17,189 nt of DNA. It comes from Bacteroidales bacterium. GTDB taxonomy: Bacteria > Bacteroidota > Bacteroidia > Bacteroidales > Paludibacteraceae. Position 1 is the stretch's first letter. Each line of letters begins with the position of its first letter. The notes beneath the pieces were generated by a model. It ran no database searches, was not told the origin of the DNA, and was given only the letters and a program-made list of their open reading frames with translations. Positions 6,998 through 15,442 of the stretch are shown in pieces. The stretch spans positions 1 through 17,189 of the forward strand of contig CAAFYY010000050.1 in assembly GCA_900767385.1 (NCBI GenBank), given 5' to 3'. The translations under genes were made by a program, and so were the position numbers.

Positions 6998-8779
6998 ATG
7001 AAGAAAAAACTCGCAGCCCTCATCATCGCCCTCACAGCCCTGCTGCCTCTCAAAGCGCAAAACATACCCCAGCAGCTCGGCTACACCCAAATCTACGACT
7101 ACCTCCAAGAGTTGGCAGCCGACCGCACCGTATCGCTCACCACCGTCTGCCTTCCCCTCAGCCGCGACCTCATAGCCAACACCCTCCTCGAAGCACAGCA
7201 AAACAGCGACCAACTCACACGCCGACAACTCAAAGACCTCGACTTCTACCTCAACGACCTCTCGCTGCAGTTCAACACCGTTCCACAGAAATACCAAAAG
7301 CGCTCCGCACGCAACATCAACATACTCAACTGGACCGACGGCCAACGCTTCTCGCTCCAACTCCTCCAACCCTCCTTCCAATACAACAGCCCCAACTTCA
7401 AGCTCCGCCTCCAGCCCATCCTCGGCATGGACATCATCGCCGGCAGCCACGGCTCCATCATCAACCGCACCTGGGGCGCCAACCTCGAAATCGACATCGC
7501 CAACCACCTCAGCATCTGGGGCAGCATGCGCGACCACTCATACAACGGAAATCACCTCCACGACCCACTCCGCCCTGCCGACGCACGCATCCAAGCACCC
7601 GGCATGCTCAACACCCTCCCAGGCGCACAATACAAAGAAGCTGCCTACGGCGGCGACTACTCCGACTCACGCTACGGCATACGCGCCTACACCTCCTGGG
7701 GACACATCGGCATTGAAAAAGAATGCATCCAATGGGGCGACGCACGACACAGCAGCATCATCCTCAGCGGACGCGCCCCCTCGTTCCCCATGATCACCAT
7801 GCACGCCAAACCATGCAAGTGGTTCCAGTTCGACTACTTCCACGCATGGCTCATCAGCAACGTCATCGACTCCACCGACTACTTCGTCGAAGAGCTCTAC
7901 ACCGACTCCACCTCAAAGCGCCACTACCGTCCGCGCTCCAAATTCATGGCCGCCACCATGCTCACCTTCACACCAGTGCGGGGACTCGACCTCTCCATCG
8001 GCAACTCCATCATCTACGCCGAACGAAACATGAACCTCGCCTACCTCACACCATTCGCCTTCTACAAGAGCATCGACCACGCATTCACCAAAGGCATCAA
8101 CACAGAAAACCAAAACTCACAGATGTTCGTCAACATCTCATCCCGCAACATACCTCACCTCCATCTCTACGGTTCCATCTACATCGACGAAATCAACACC
8201 GCACGTTGGAAGAAATCAAATCCGCAACACAACCTCTTCGGCTACAAAGTCGGCATGGAGTTGACCAACTGGCCACTCAAGAACGTCAGCCTCGGAGGAG
8301 AATTCTCACGCGTCAACATCGCATGCTACACCCACTCCATCCAGGCCCTCACCTACACCTCCAACAGCTACAATCTCGGTTCCTACCTCGGCGACAACAG
8401 TCAGGACATCTACGTAGCGCTCAACTACCGTCCCGCGCGCAGCCTCTACCTCACCGCCTCATGGACCCACGCCACGAAATACAACACCTACCAATACGTC
8501 CGCCGAAGCATCGGAGAAATCATCGCCCAGAAGCCGTTCGACGAAAAGACATGGCGCAACCAGATTTTTGAGTTCAAGGCCACCTACGAGCCAATCAACA
8601 ACATCTACCTCCGCGCCCAGCTCCAATGGAACAACGCCCAAGGCTACGACCTCACCGACAAAGCCCCATTCTCTGGCGAGACCCGCCTCGATGCAGAAGG
8701 CAACCTCAAACGCTTCACCCCTGCCATCTACCGCGGACAAAACCTCACCGCCATCCTCTCGCTTACATTCAACATGTAG
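6998..8779 (+). CDS. Wzi-like capsule-assembly family outer membrane barrel
   Basis: A 593-residue exported protein with signal peptide MKKKLAALIIALTALLPLKA, cleaved before Q21. The body is rich in alternating polar/aromatic strands and ends in LSLTFNM, the kind of terminal strand seen in outer membrane barrels. The best family clue is the stretch near residues 236-265, with GIEKECIQWGD followed by ILSGRAPSFPMI. This resembles the conserved core of capsule assembly Wzi-family proteins in Bacteroidota. In Escherichia coli Wzi helps attach capsule at the surface; many Bacteroidota members are not linked to capsule loci, and no polysaccharide genes lie nearby here. The function in this organism is therefore open. 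It follows the hairpin modules at 6881-6981 and an A-rich leader. Confidence 0.6.
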   Translation: MKKKLAALIIALTALLPLKAQNIPQQLGYTQIYDYLQELAADRTVSLTTVCLPLSRDLIANTLLEAQQNSDQLTRRQLKDLDFYLNDLSLQFNTVPQKYQKRSARNINILNWTDGQRFSLQLLQPSFQYNSPNFKLRLQPILGMDIIAGSHGSIINRTWGANLEIDIANHLSIWGSMRDHSYNGNHLHDPLRPADARIQAPGMLNTLPGAQYKEAAYGGDYSDSRYGIRAYTSWGHIGIEKECIQWGDARHSSIILSGRAPSFPMITMHAKPCKWFQFDYFHAWLISNVIDSTDYFVEELYTDSTSKRHYRPRSKFMAATMLTFTPVRGLDLSIGNSIIYAERNMNLAYLTPFAFYKSIDHAFTKGINTENQNSQMFVNISSRNIPHLHLYGSIYIDEINTARWKKSNPQHNLFGYKVGMELTNWPLKNVSLGGEFSRVNIACYTHSIQALTYTSNSYNLGSYLGDNSQDIYVALNYRPARSLYLTASWTHATKYNTYQYVRRSIGEIIAQKPFDEKTWRNQIFEFKATYEPINNIYLRAQLQWNNAQGYDLTDKAPFSGETRLDAEGNLKRFTPAIYRGQNLTAILSLTFNM

Positions 8780-8825
8780 CAAACCATACAATATATATAT
8801 TATATAACAAACAAAACAAACAGCA

Positions 8826-9533
8826 ATGAACAAGTTCAACATCCCTGCACTCATCATCGCCCTCGGCATCGCCGTGCTCGGCCTGTGCATCTACTCTTCA
8901 ACCCGCGCTTACATCAACGCCAACCACCACGTCACCGTCCGCGGACTCAGTCAGCGCACCGTCAAGAGCGACGACGCCTACTACACCATCCACTGCGGCT
9001 TCGACGGCGACAATGCCCAAGTGCTCTATCAACAACTCACCGCTGAGAACCAGGTCGTCGTTGCGTACCTCCGCGAGAAAGGTTTCAAGGAAGAGGACAT
9101 CACCATCACCTCACCAAGCACCAACGACAACACCGGCAACTATAACTACAAACCAGGCGTAACCAAACACTACACCGTCTCCAACAGCGTCGTACTCCAC
9201 ACCTCCGACGTCGATGCCGTAGAGCAACTCACCCACTCTGAAGGCGAACTCATCGAACGCGGCCTTTATGTCACCACCGATGCCGCATTCTTCTTCAACG
9301 GACTCAACGACATCAAACCAGAGATGATTGAGGAAGCCACCAAGAACGCCCGCGCCACAGCCGAGAAATTCGCTCAGGACAGCGGCTCCAAGATCGGCAA
9401 GATTCAATCAGCCACCCAAGGCCAGTTCGCCATCTTCACCAACAGTCAAGAATCCGACTACAGTTTCGACGACGCCAGATACAAGATGAAAAACGTCCGC
9501 GTAGTCACCACCGTCGTCTACGAACTCAGATAA
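8826..9533 (+). CDS. SIMPL-domain (DUF541, YggE-like) membrane-anchored protein
   Basis: A 235-residue protein with an N-terminal hydrophobic anchor (about residues 7-25) followed by a periplasmic domain. The start of the domain, HHVTVRGLSQRTVKSDDAYYTI, shows the V-x-G-x-S/R-x-V pattern of SIMPL proteins, and the C-terminal segment ending in VRVVTTVVYELR is the usual last strand. The A-rich helix segment ATKNARATAEKFAQDSGSKIGKI before it is also typical. The biochemical role of the family is poorly defined; E. coli YggE is linked to oxidative stress. The 46-base gap before it is a plain AT-rich stretch (a TATATATATTATATA tract and a CAAACAAAACAAACA tail) with no hairpin module. Confidence 0.82.
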   Translation: MNKFNIPALIIALGIAVLGLCIYSSTRAYINANHHVTVRGLSQRTVKSDDAYYTIHCGFDGDNAQVLYQQLTAENQVVVAYLREKGFKEEDITITSPSTNDNTGNYNYKPGVTKHYTVSNSVVLHTSDVDAVEQLTHSEGELIERGLYVTTDAAFFFNGLNDIKPEMIEEATKNARATAEKFAQDSGSKIGKIQSATQGQFAIFTNSQESDYSFDDARYKMKNVRVVTTVVYELR

Positions 9534-9538
9534 CCCCA

Positions 9539-9645
9539 CCGTTCCTTGAGCGTCAGCTCAAGGCCAAAGAAAGAAACCACCGTTCCCAGCGCATCTCCGC
9601 TGGGCAAAAAAAGAAATCCACCGTTCCTTGAGCGTCAGCTCAAGG
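9539..9645 (+). repeat. Tandem array of three 41-base hairpin modules before rarA
   Basis: Perfect hairpins begin at 9544, 9585 and 9626, exactly 41 bases apart. Copies 1 and 3 are CCTTGAGCGTCAGCTCAAGG (8-bp stem, 4-base loop). Copy 2 is CCCAGCGCATCTCCGCTGGG (7-bp stem, 6-base loop), identical to the hairpin at 6962-6981. Each is preceded by ACCGTT and followed by an A-rich tail such as CCAAAGAAA. The last hairpin ends 17 bases before the rarA ATG. Because 41 is not a multiple of three, the array is not coding. The frame of rarA happens to be open through it, but the family homology starts at 9663. Confidence 0.9.
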
Positions 9646-9662
9646 CCAAAGAAATAAAGACA

Positions 9663-10934
9663 ATGCAGCCCCTCGCCGAACGTATGAGGCCTCGCCGCCT
9701 CGAAGACTACTGTGGACAACAGCACCTCGTGGCTCCTGGTGCCGTACTCCAGAGAATGATAGAGAGCAAACGACTCACCAGCTTCATTCTTTGGGGCCCT
9801 CCTGGCGTGGGCAAAACGACCCTTGCACGCATCATAGCCAACACGCTTGAAGTACCATTCTTCACGTTGAGTGCCGTCACCTCGGGCGTCAAAGATGTGC
9901 GCGAAGTTATCGATAGGGCTCGACAATCCACGTTCTTCAATACCGCCAGACCGATCCTGTTCATCGACGAGATACACCGATTCTCCAAGTCGCAGCAGGA
10001 CTCCCTTCTCGGCGCTGTAGAAGAGGGTGTTGTCACACTCATCGGCGCCACGACAGAGAACCCCTCCTTCGAGGTCATCACCCCGTTGCTCTCACGCATG
10101 CAGGTCTACACCCTCAAGCCGTTGACCAACGACGACCTCCTCGCCCTTGCCCACCGAGCCATTGAGAAAGACAGCGAACTTAAGCAGGCTTCATGGCACT
10201 TTGAGCAGACCACCGCCCTCCTCCATTATGCCGGTGGCGATGCCCGTAAGATGCTCAACATCCTCGAGCTTCTCTACGCTTCTGCTGATGCCGACGGCAT
10301 CATCACCGTCAACGACAAGTCCGTCACCGAACGACTCCAGCAGAACCCCGTTCAATACGACAAAGACGGCGAGATGCACTACGACATCATCTCAGCCTTC
10401 ATCAAATCCATACGTGGCTCCGACCCCGACGCCGCCCTCTATTGGCTCGCACGCATGATAGCCGGTGGCGAAGACCCCAAATTCATCGCCCGCCGACTCG
10501 TCATCTCAGCCTCCGAAGACATCGGACTCGCCAACCCCAATGCGCTCCTCCTCGCCAACGCTTGCTTCGACACACTGCAGAAAATCGGATGGCCCGAGGG
10601 ACGCATCCCCTTGGCTGAAGCCACCGTCTACCTCGCCACATCACCGAAGAGCAACTCGGCATACCTTGCTATCGATGAGGCCCTTGCCTACGTTCAGCAG
10701 ACAGGCAACCTCCCCGTTCCGCTCCACCTCCGCAACTCGCCGACCAAGCTTATGAAGCAGTTGGGTTATGGCGTGGAATACAAATATGCCCACGACTACC
10801 CCAACCACTATGTCGAACAGCAATATCTTCCCGACGCAGCCGTAGGCACCCATTTCTGGCATCCGCAGCCCAACCCTATGGAATACAACCAAACCGATCG
10901 CTGGCGCACCTTCCGAGGCGAGAAAAAGCAATAA
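9663..10934 (+). CDS. rarA: Replication-associated recombination protein RarA (MgsA, AAA+ ATPase)
   Basis: RarA is a clamp-loader-like AAA+ ATPase that acts at stalled replication forks. The 423-residue product from this ATG begins MQPLAERMRPRRLEDYCGQQ, the standard family start. Motifs are Walker A GPPGVGKTT (45-53), Walker B ILFIDEIHRF (98-107), sensor 1 GATTENPSFE (128-137) and the LLSR arginine finger region (142-145). The C-terminal part, with ISASEDIGLANP and SPKSNSAYLAID, matches the tetramerisation domain. An earlier in-frame ATG at 9546 would add 39 residues encoded entirely by hairpin repeats, so it is rejected. The leader has an A-rich sequence and no Shine-Dalgarno. Confidence 0.95.
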   Translation: MQPLAERMRPRRLEDYCGQQHLVAPGAVLQRMIESKRLTSFILWGPPGVGKTTLARIIANTLEVPFFTLSAVTSGVKDVREVIDRARQSTFFNTARPILFIDEIHRFSKSQQDSLLGAVEEGVVTLIGATTENPSFEVITPLLSRMQVYTLKPLTNDDLLALAHRAIEKDSELKQASWHFEQTTALLHYAGGDARKMLNILELLYASADADGIITVNDKSVTERLQQNPVQYDKDGEMHYDIISAFIKSIRGSDPDAALYWLARMIAGGEDPKFIARRLVISASEDIGLANPNALLLANACFDTLQKIGWPEGRIPLAEATVYLATSPKSNSAYLAIDEALAYVQQTGNLPVPLHLRNSPTKLMKQLGYGVEYKYAHDYPNHYVEQQYLPDAAVGTHFWHPQPNPMEYNQTDRWRTFRGEKKQ

Positions 10935-10958
10935 GAAAAAAAATAAAAAACAAACGAT

Positions 10959-13115
10959 ATGAAGAAAACAACCCTCCTCCTTGTCCTTCTGGCACTCCTC
11001 ACCCTCAGTGTCAGCGCACAGACATCAGCCGACTACCTCAAAGGCTTTACCTCAGGCGCCTACCGAGCCAAGACACCGGCTGCCGTAAAACCGATGAACG
11101 ATGGCGAGCGATACTCGATGATCTCACCCGACCATCGCAGCATCATTGCCTACGAATACGCAACAGGCAAACAGAGCGCAGTGCTCTTCACCCTCGACGG
11201 CAAGAACACCCCTCTTAAAGCCATTGAAGGCTACGAACTCTCTGCCAACGAGCGCACTATGCTCGTTCACGGCGAAGTGGAATATATCTATCGTCGCAGT
11301 TTCACCACCACCTATTATGTGGTCGACGTGGAACGTGGCAAGATAGAACCACTCAGCGACCACGGCGGCGAGATGATGGCATCCCTCTCCCCTAACGGAC
11401 GCATGGTTGCTTTCGCCAAAGACAACAACCTCTTCATCAAGAAACTCGACTACGGCACCGAGATTCAAATCACCAAAGACGGTGAGAAGAACAAGATCAT
11501 CAACGGCACTGCCGACTGGGTATACGAAGAAGAGTTTTCCACCACCCGCTATTTCGAATGGAGCACCGATGGTCAACTCCTCGCCTACCTCAAATTCGAC
11601 GAGAGTGCCATCGAGGAATATAGTTTCGACGTCTTCCAATCTCCATATACACAACACTATACCTATAAGTATCCGAAAGCAGGCACGACCAACTCCACCG
11701 TCCGTCTCTTCGTTTACGACGTTGCCAACCGCACCACCAAGAAGATTGACACCGGCGAGGGCGACTACTACCTCCCACACCTCCAGTGGACACAAAACAA
11801 AGACCTTGTGGCTGTAGCCAAACTCAACCGCAACCAGACCGAACTCATCCTCTATAGTGTCAACGCACGCAGCGGCATTGCCTCACCAATCTTCACAGAG
11901 AAAGGCGACAACCGTTGGGCAGACTACGAAGTACTCGACTGCCTCCACTTCAACAGCGACAACAGTTTCGTCTGCATGAGCGAACGCGACGGCTACCGTC
12001 ATCTCTACCTCTTCCGTCCTAACGGTCAGCTCTCACGCCAAATCACCAAAGGCGAATGGGACGTCATTGACTGCTACGGCTATGAGGAATCTACCGGCAA
12101 CACCTATTTCCTTGCTGCCAAAGAGCGTCCTTACGAACGCCATATCTACAAAGCCAACGCCAAAGGCAACATCACCAACCTCGACCCACGCGAAGGCATG
12201 CACAGCGCCAACTGGTCAGCCAACTTCAAATACGCCATCAGCCAGTTCAACAACGCCACCACCCCAAACATCTACACCATCATCAACAACAACGGTAAGG
12301 AACTCCGCGTCATTGAGAACAACAACGACCTCGCCAACAAGGTGCGTGCCATGAACCTCCCTAAGAAAGAGTTCTTCAAATTCACCACCGAGGACGGCAT
12401 CGAGCTCTACGCTTGGATGGTGAAACCAAATGACTTCGACAGCCGCAAGCAATATCCTCTCGTGATGGTACAATACAGCGGTCCTAACTCACAAGAAGTG
12501 CTTAACCGTTGGAAACCAGACTGGGAATACTACCTTGCTCAAGAAGGATATATCGTAGCATGTGTTGATGGTCGTGGCACAGGTGCCCGCGGCACTAAGT
12601 TCCGCTCAGCAACCTATAAGAAACTCGGCCAGATTGAGACCCACGACCAGATTGCCGCAGCCCACTACTTCGGCAAACTCAGTTACATCGATGCCGACCG
12701 CATGGCCATCTGGGGTTGGAGTTACGGCGGCTTCATGGCACTCAACTGCCTCATCAACAGCAACGGCACTTTCAAGGCAGGCATCGCCATTGCCCCTGTC
12801 ACCGACTGGCGTCTCTACAACACCGCCTACACCGAGCGCTTCATGACCCGTCCTCAAGAGAACGGTCGTGGCTACGAGATCTCCAACCTCATCAACCAAG
12901 CCTCCAAGCTCAAAGGCAACCTCTACATCGTTCACGGCACTGCCGACGACAACGTACACATCCAGAACACCTTCCACTTCACCGAGAAACTCGTGGAGGC
13001 AGGCATCCCATTCCAAGAGAAAGTCTACACCAACAAGAACCACAGCATCCTTGGTGCTAAGACTCGTCTCCACCTCTACAGCAGTTTCAACGACTTCCTC
13101 AAAGCAAACCTCTAA
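10959..13115 (+). CDS. dpp4: Dipeptidyl peptidase IV (S9B prolyl peptidase), exported
   Basis: This serine peptidase cleaves Xaa-Pro and Xaa-Ala dipeptides from peptide N-termini. It has 718 residues, starting with a signal peptide (MKKTTLLLVLLALLTLSVSA, cleaved before Q21). A beta-propeller follows; its DWVYEEEF motif (186-193) supplies the paired Glu that hold the substrate amino terminus. The alpha/beta-hydrolase domain carries GWSYGG (nucleophile Ser588), HGTADDNV (659-666, catalytic Asp663 or 664) and NKNHSI (catalytic His695). All active-site elements are intact. The leader is a 24-base A-rich gap after rarA without a hairpin. The gene is 12 bases before the MFS transporter gene. Confidence 0.95.
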   Translation: MKKTTLLLVLLALLTLSVSAQTSADYLKGFTSGAYRAKTPAAVKPMNDGERYSMISPDHRSIIAYEYATGKQSAVLFTLDGKNTPLKAIEGYELSANERTMLVHGEVEYIYRRSFTTTYYVVDVERGKIEPLSDHGGEMMASLSPNGRMVAFAKDNNLFIKKLDYGTEIQITKDGEKNKIINGTADWVYEEEFSTTRYFEWSTDGQLLAYLKFDESAIEEYSFDVFQSPYTQHYTYKYPKAGTTNSTVRLFVYDVANRTTKKIDTGEGDYYLPHLQWTQNKDLVAVAKLNRNQTELILYSVNARSGIASPIFTEKGDNRWADYEVLDCLHFNSDNSFVCMSERDGYRHLYLFRPNGQLSRQITKGEWDVIDCYGYEESTGNTYFLAAKERPYERHIYKANAKGNITNLDPREGMHSANWSANFKYAISQFNNATTPNIYTIINNNGKELRVIENNNDLANKVRAMNLPKKEFFKFTTEDGIELYAWMVKPNDFDSRKQYPLVMVQYSGPNSQEVLNRWKPDWEYYLAQEGYIVACVDGRGTGARGTKFRSATYKKLGQIETHDQIAAAHYFGKLSYIDADRMAIWGWSYGGFMALNCLINSNGTFKAGIAIAPVTDWRLYNTAYTERFMTRPQENGRGYEISNLINQASKLKGNLYIVHGTADDNVHIQNTFHFTEKLVEAGIPFQEKVYTNKNHSILGAKTRLHLYSSFNDFLKANL

Positions 13116-13127
13116 CCCCTTCCGAAT

Positions 13128-14399
13128 ATGGAAAACACCAAACAGCGATATAGCGCCCTGCCTATCATCATGATGTTCGCCCTCTACTTCATGGTCTCCT
13201 TCGTCACGGGACTCCAGAACCCAATGGGCGTCATCGTCAAGAGCCAATTCTCCGTCACCAACTTCCTTGCCACCCTCGGCAACTTCATGGTGTTCATCGC
13301 CTACGCCCTCATGGGCATGCCTGCGGGCAACATGCTCCAGCGCATTGGCTACCGCAAGACAGCCTTGGTTGCCGACGTGGTCGGACTCCTCGGCGTGGTC
13401 ATCATCTTTCTCAGCGGACGCATTGGCGGCTTCCCACTCTATCTCTTTGGTGCTTTCATCAGCGGTATCGCCATCTGCATGCTCAATACGGTAGTCAACC
13501 CCTTGACTAACGCATTGGGCGGCGGAGGTCGCCGTGGCAACCAACTCATTCAGTTCGGCGGCACATTCAACTCCCTCGGTGCCACCATCGTTCCTATCTT
13601 CGTAGGTGCCCTGGTAGGCAATGCTGCCCAAGCCTCCATCAGCGACGCCACACCGGCATTGGTGCTCGCCATGGCCATCTTCGTGCTCGCCTTCGTAGTC
13701 TTTGCCTTGGTGAAGATTCCAGAGCCATTCCAGACCGCAGCCGCACAGAACGTCACCTACGAGCGCACCCCATGGGCATTCCGCCACTTCCTCCTCGGCT
13801 GCATCGCCATCTTCTTCTATGTAGGCGTGGAGGTAGGCATCCCTAACATCGCCAACCTCTACATGACCAGCGACAACGGCCTCGGCATGGACACCGCCGT
13901 GGCTGGCACCGTCTGCGGCACCTACTGGTTCCTCATGCTCATCGGTCGTCTCATCGGCGGTTTCCTCGGCATGAAGGTAGGCAGTCGTCCGATGCTCACC
14001 TTCGTCACCACCCTGGCACTTGCCTTTGTCCTCTTGGCCATGTTCCTCCCGGAGAGCACCGTCACCATGCCGGTGTTCAACTCCAACCTCAGTTTCTCCC
14101 TTGAGGCTGTCCGCATCAACCTCGTCATGCTCGTCCTCTGCGGACTCTGCACCTCCGTCATGTGGGGTTGCATCTTCAACCTCGCCGTCGAGGGTCTTGG
14201 CAAATACACCGCCAAAGCCTCTGGCCTCTTCATGATGATGGTATGCGGTGGCGGCATCCTCCCACTGATTCAGGGCTACGTGGCCGACCACATCGGCTAC
14301 CTCACCAGTTACTGGGTGATTGCTCTCGGCATTGCCTTCATGCTCTGGTATGCCCTCATCGGCTCCAAGAACGTCAACAAGGACATCGTAACAGAATAG
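13128..14399 (+). CDS. Sugar MFS transporter, FucP/glucose-galactose type
   Basis: A 423-residue polytopic protein with about twelve hydrophobic segments. The start shows a helix followed by TGLQNPMGVIVKSQF, typical of the fucose-galactose-glucose proton symporter branch. The loop GMPAGNMLQRIGYRKT (63-78) corresponds to the MFS motif A between helices 2 and 3, and NTVVNPLTNALGGGG (120-134) is a conserved substrate-side region. A ROK sugar kinase starts 3 bases after the stop, which supports glucose or galactose import followed by phosphorylation. The exact sugar is not readable from sequence. It lies 12 bases after DPP IV, so cotranscription is likely. Confidence 0.86.
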   Translation: MENTKQRYSALPIIMMFALYFMVSFVTGLQNPMGVIVKSQFSVTNFLATLGNFMVFIAYALMGMPAGNMLQRIGYRKTALVADVVGLLGVVIIFLSGRIGGFPLYLFGAFISGIAICMLNTVVNPLTNALGGGGRRGNQLIQFGGTFNSLGATIVPIFVGALVGNAAQASISDATPALVLAMAIFVLAFVVFALVKIPEPFQTAAAQNVTYERTPWAFRHFLLGCIAIFFYVGVEVGIPNIANLYMTSDNGLGMDTAVAGTVCGTYWFLMLIGRLIGGFLGMKVGSRPMLTFVTTLALAFVLLAMFLPESTVTMPVFNSNLSFSLEAVRINLVMLVLCGLCTSVMWGCIFNLAVEGLGKYTAKASGLFMMMVCGGGILPLIQGYVADHIGYLTSYWVIALGIAFMLWYALIGSKNVNKDIVTE

Positions 14400-14402
14400 A
14401 CT

Positions 14403-15371
14403 ATGACATCCGACAACACCCCTAAGAAATACACCATCGGCGTCGACCTCGGCGCACAGACCGCCAAGATCGGCATCGTAGACCGCTACGGACAAATCAT
14501 TGCCCAGACCGTTATTCCGTCGAACCAGACCACCAGTCCGCACATCTTCATCGGCGAGCTGGCTCAAGCTATCCAGACCTTGTTGGAGGGGCACATCACC
14601 AAAGACGAGGTCGTAGGCATCGGCGTAGGTGCTCCGGCTTGCAACTACTTCACCGGCGAAATCATCAACGCCGTCAACATCACCTGGAGCAGCAAGAAAG
14701 CCATTCCCTTTGCCACCTGGCTCAGCGAGGCCACAGGCATGCCCGTACACGCCACCAACGATGCCAACGCTGCAGCGATGGGCGAGATGGCTTACGGCGT
14801 GGCCAAAGGCATGAAAGACTTCATCATGATCACCCTCGGCACAGGCGTAGGCAGCGGCATCGTGGCCAACGGTCAGGTCATCTACGGTCACGACGGATTT
14901 GCCGGTGAGTTGGGTCATGTCATTGTGGAGCGCAACGGACGTCCTTGCACCTGCGGTCGTCAAGGTTGTCTGCAGACCTACTGCTCTGCCATGGGCGTGA
15001 AGACCACCGCCCTCATGATGCTCAACGACAGCACCGCCCCAAGTCTGCTCCGCGAGGTCAACCCCGAGACACTCTCCTCCAAGGATGTCTTCGAGGCTGC
15101 CGAGCAAGGCGACGAGATAGCCCTTGAGGTGTTCCGCTATACGGGTCAGAAACTCGGTGAGGCATTTGCCGACTTCGTAGCCTTCTCAGCCCCCGAGGCC
15201 ATCGTCCTCTTCGGCGGACTCACCAAGGCACGCGAATATATCTACCCTGCCATCATCGAGCACATGGAGAAGAACCTCCTCACCTTCTGGCAAGGCAAGG
15301 TCAAGGTGCTCTTCTCTGCCATCAGCGAGAGCGATGCCGCCATCCTCGGTGCCAGCGCCTTAGCGTGGTAA
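14403..15371 (+). CDS. ROK family sugar kinase (probable glucokinase)
   Basis: A 322-residue kinase that should phosphorylate an imported hexose with ATP. Motifs in order are the phosphate-binding DLGAQTAKIG (15-24), the catalytic-base segment ATNDANAAAMGE (117-128; Asp120), GTGVGSGI (146-153), ELGH (169-172) and the zinc motif CTCGRQGC (182-189; with His172 as the likely fourth ligand). The residue two after the last Cys is Gln191, where the ROK consensus CxCGxxGCxE has Glu; this position contacts sugar in characterised members. Pairing with the adjacent MFS transporter favours glucokinase, though N-acetyl-hexosamine or other sugars cannot be excluded. Confidence 0.88.
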   Translation: MTSDNTPKKYTIGVDLGAQTAKIGIVDRYGQIIAQTVIPSNQTTSPHIFIGELAQAIQTLLEGHITKDEVVGIGVGAPACNYFTGEIINAVNITWSSKKAIPFATWLSEATGMPVHATNDANAAAMGEMAYGVAKGMKDFIMITLGTGVGSGIVANGQVIYGHDGFAGELGHVIVERNGRPCTCGRQGCLQTYCSAMGVKTTALMMLNDSTAPSLLREVNPETLSSKDVFEAAEQGDEIALEVFRYTGQKLGEAFADFVAFSAPEAIVLFGGLTKAREYIYPAIIEHMEKNLLTFWQGKVKVLFSAISESDAAILGASALAW

Positions 15372-15399
15372 ACGAAATACGATAACGAAAACGATAACA

Positions 15400-15423
15400 C
15401 CGTCCCAACGGTTTTCCGTTGGG
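15400..15423 (+). repeat. Single hairpin module before the DUF695 gene
   Basis: CCCAACGGTTTTCCGTTGGG (15404-15423) is a perfect 8-bp stem with a TTTT loop, preceded by CCGT at 15400-15403. It has the same 20-base length as the modules at 6881-6981 and 9539-9645 but a different stem sequence. It ends 19 bases before the ATG at 15443. Upstream lies a direct repeat of ACGATAAC (15379-15386 and 15391-15398). Confidence 0.75.
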
Positions 15424-15442
15424 TATTCAAGACAACACCCCT

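Noticed and set aside
9546..9662. N-terminal extension of RarA by 39 residues
   Set aside because: The added residues are encoded by the 41-base hairpin repeats, which are not a multiple of three, and known RarA proteins begin at the ATG at 9663.
12606..15107. An 833-codon open frame on the minus strand across DPP IV, the MFS gene and the ROK kinase
   Set aside because: It spans three well-supported genes. Its product is dominated by Val, Ala, Asp, Glu, Gly and His, which is what the antisense of C-ending codons gives, and it shows no domain. The C-rich coding strand simply lacks antisense stops.
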